From: CAYVLA01 sp964549615 [NCBI: uncultured Thermococci archaeon]
GTDB taxonomy: Archaea > CAYQAE01 > CAYVLA01
Assembly (NCBI GenBank): GCA_964549615.1
Contig: CAZJVP010000020.1
Span: forward strand, 124,001-188,000
Reading direction: 5' to 3'
DNA: 64,000 nucleotides
The notes under the pieces are model-generated. The model was not told where the DNA came from, searched no databases, and saw only the letters and a list, made by a program, of their open reading frames with translations. A program made the position numbers and the translations under genes. Shown here one piece after another: positions 62,606 to 64,000 of this stretch (position 1 is its first letter; every line of letters starts with the position of its first letter).

Positions 62606-63697
62606 CTAGCAACTATAGCGTGCTAGCTGCTTTTCGTCCACGTCGATGCCAAGACCGGGACCGTTCGGCAGCATCAGCCTGCCCTTGCGCAGTTTCGGCT
62701 TTCGCTTGAGAAGATCGGCACGAAACATCCAAGGGCCAATCAGCTCCGCGCCCCAGGTAAAGACCGTCGATGTGACGGCGAGCTGTAGCCCGGCAAGGGT
62801 TCCTATGCCCAGCTCGGGCATGCTTCCCAGCATGCAGGGCATACCGGCCGCCTCTGCCACCGCCGCAAGCTTGGCGGAAGGCCGAATTCCCCCGGGCTTC
62901 ATGATCTTGATGTTGAACGCATCGGCCGCTTTCTCTTCCAAGACCCTGTTCGCATCCTCAGCGCTGTATAGGCTTTCATCCACCATTATCGGGATTGATA
63001 TCTTCCGGCGCAGTTTGGCCATCTCCGACAGCGCCGCTCTGGGCAACGGTTGCTCCATCACCGCCACGCCGTACTGCGTCAACGCCCTCCCTACTCGAAC
63101 CGCGGTCTCCAGGTCGTACCCCTGGTTTGCATCCACCTTTAGGACGATGTTGGGGCCGACGGCCTGCCTCACGGCTGCGACCCTCTCGACATCAACGGTT
63201 GGTTCGTCACCCACCTTGACCTTCACCGTCTTGAAGCCCACGTCAACGTACCGCTTGGCCTCCCTGGCCATGTCCTCGGCCGGCTTGAACCCTATGGCCC
63301 ATGAGAGATCGATCCCGCCTGCAACCGCTCCGCCCATCAGCCTGAAGATCGGTAGTCCCAGGCTTCTGGCCGCCAGGTCATGTAGGGCGATGTCGATGCC
63401 CGCCAGGGCAAAGCAATCGGCCCCGGCTTTCTTCATCGACTGATGTATCGCTTGGATGTCCAACGGGTCCTGCCCGATGAGGAGCGCCTTCAGCCTTTCG
63501 ATCTCCGCGACAACGGTCTCCTGCGTTTGGGGAGAATAGGACGACATCGGGGACGATTCGCCGTAGCCCACCTGCCCGTCACTTGACACCATGCGCACGA
63601 CTGCGTGCTTTCCATGCGTCGCTTTTCCTCCAGCTATCACGAACGGTTCGACGAAAGGAACCGAGACCGGAATTATCTCCACGTCGGTTATCCTCAC
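62606..63697 (-). CDS. Enolase-superfamily (mandelate racemase/dipeptide epimerase-type) enzyme
   Basis: 363 residues. The catalytic pattern is KTVKVKVG (KxK), VDANQGY, VMEQPL, VDESLY (metal Asp/Glu residues) and NIKIMKPGG (the late Lys). SWAIG and the IKIMKPGGI end recall L-Ala-D/L-Glu dipeptide epimerases, but muconate-lactonising and related enzymes share them. It would abstract an alpha-proton with Mg. GTG start overlaps the stop of the upstream peptidase gene, so the two are co-translated. Confidence 0.9.
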   Translation of the reverse strand: MRITDVEIIPVSVPFVEPFVIAGGKATHGKHAVVRMVSSDGQVGYGESSPMSSYSPQTQETVVAEIERLKALLIGQDPLDIQAIHQSMKKAGADCFALAGIDIALHDLAARSLGLPIFRLMGGAVAGGIDLSWAIGFKPAEDMAREAKRYVDVGFKTVKVKVGDEPTVDVERVAAVRQAVGPNIVLKVDANQGYDLETAVRVGRALTQYGVAVMEQPLPRAALSEMAKLRRKISIPIMVDESLYSAEDANRVLEEKAADAFNIKIMKPGGIRPSAKLAAVAEAAGMPCMLGSMPELGIGTLAGLQLAVTSTVFTWGAELIGPWMFRADLLKRKPKLRKGRLMLPNGPGLGIDVDEKQLARYSC

Positions 63698-64000
63698 TTC
63701 TCTCCCGCCTGCAACAGCCGTCTTGCTACGCCAAAATAGATCCGGTAGGCCTTCTCAACTTGGGCGAGTTCGACGAACTCATCCGGGGAGTGCGCCTGGG
63801 CGACGTTTCCCGGGCCCAGAACCAGGGTGTCGGCGCCCATGATGTTCCTGAAGGGATCCGCCTCCGTCCAACCCCTGAATCCGCTTGGAGGGATCGCAGC
63901 GCCCAAAATCTCTTCCTCGCAGCTGGCAACGACCTCGAGAAGCCTGGACGCGGGGGCAGACTCCATCGGATCTCCTCTCTTGTAGACCCCAAACTCCGCG
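63694..64000 (-). CDS. M20-family metallopeptidase, C-terminal part only
   Basis: Runs off the right edge of the window; about 100 C-terminal residues are visible. SGFRGWTEADPFRN, LGPGNVAQAHSPDEFVELAQVEKAYRIY is the C-terminal catalytic-domain end of ArgE/DapE/CPG2-type peptidases with the conserved H of AHSPDE. It probably hydrolyses an N-acyl amino acid or dipeptide. Coupled to the dipeptide epimerase-like gene, which suggests peptide breakdown. Confidence 0.85.
   Translation of the reverse strand, partial: AEFGVYKRGDPMESAPASRLLEVVASCEEEILGAAIPPSGFRGWTEADPFRNIMGADTLVLGPGNVAQAHSPDEFVELAQVEKAYRIYFGVARRLLQAGEK

Noticed and set aside
1-64000. CRISPR array, insertion sequence or prophage
   Set aside because: I saw no regularly spaced repeats, transposase, integrase or phage structural genes.

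Overview
The window is archaeal chromosome. The evidence is a core of archaea-specific information-processing genes: a GINS23-type subunit overlapping MCM, aIF5A next to deoxyhypusine synthase, Nob1, Pus10, the L21e-Rpo4-DUF655-KsgA cluster, archaeal-type ProRS, MBF1, the PAN proteasome ATPase, RqcH/NFACT and a DUF5814-type helicase. Most genes follow a TATA box about 25-30 bases ahead of a near-leaderless start. CTP-dependent riboflavin kinase, RibL, cofactor-independent phosphoglycerate mutase and a PTPS-III-type pterin enzyme fit the same picture. I cannot fix the phylum. The gins23-mcm pair resembles TACK archaea, while bacterial-type ArgB and some other genes are also common in euryarchaeal lineages. 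An uncultivated lineage is likely. No rRNA, CRISPR array, insertion sequence or phage was seen.

Layout: 0-1.7 kb, a beta-propeller glycosidase-like gene. 2-3.1 kb, a metallophosphoesterase, a zinc ribbon and a tRNA-Val(CAC) with an unusual 16-nt D-loop insertion. 3.2-7.3 kb, an MMPL/RND exporter with its PadR regulator, and a small EamA-like protein. 7.3-13.3 kb, small regulatory and zinc proteins, a CYTH enzyme, a MoaD-like protein, RqcH and CBS proteins. 13.3-15 kb, a glycosidase-like protein. 15.2-24 kb, a CDIN1-like TPD nuclease, thioredoxin reductase, a helicase, a FucI/AraA-fold protein, a flippase-like protein, Nob1 and NAD kinase. 24.1-30.9 kb, aIF5A, DHS, ApgM, Dph6, a ThyA-like protein, TrkH and PurM. 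30.9-38.9 kb, PurB, a GPN GTPase, GINS23, MCM, Pus10 and a FAD oxidoreductase. 39-42.4 kb, the L21e-Rpo4-DUF655-KsgA cluster plus a PriS-like protein. 42.4-48.4 kb, ArgH, RibL, RibK, ArgB, PTPS, a solo CARF-like regulator and RNase H. 48.5-55.2 kb, the DUF39/NIL-ferredoxin/UPF0280 homocysteine set, ProRS, MBF1, PAN and MobA. 55.3-64 kb, an accessory block of sugar- and peptide-related genes.

The core genes pair by pathway: FMN/FAD (ribL and ribK, tail to tail), hypusine (aIF5A with dys, diphthamide dph6 nearby), arginine (argB, argH), purines (purM, purB), homocysteine (three genes) and molybdenum cofactor (moaD-like, mobA).

The accessory genes are mostly carbohydrate-related proteins of kinds I associate with Planctomycetes-like bacteria. 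They include three consecutive membrane-anchored or secreted proteins, one of which puts a cytoplasmic AN1 zinc finger on the same chain as an outside sugar-hydrolase-like domain. The most unusual observations are this AN1-TM-barrel fusion, the tRNA-Val D-loop insertion, a PriS-like protein with Gln in place of the motif II His, the CDIN1-like nuclease, a CARF-like regulator with no CRISPR locus, and five convergent gene pairs that share one CTAG as both stop codons.
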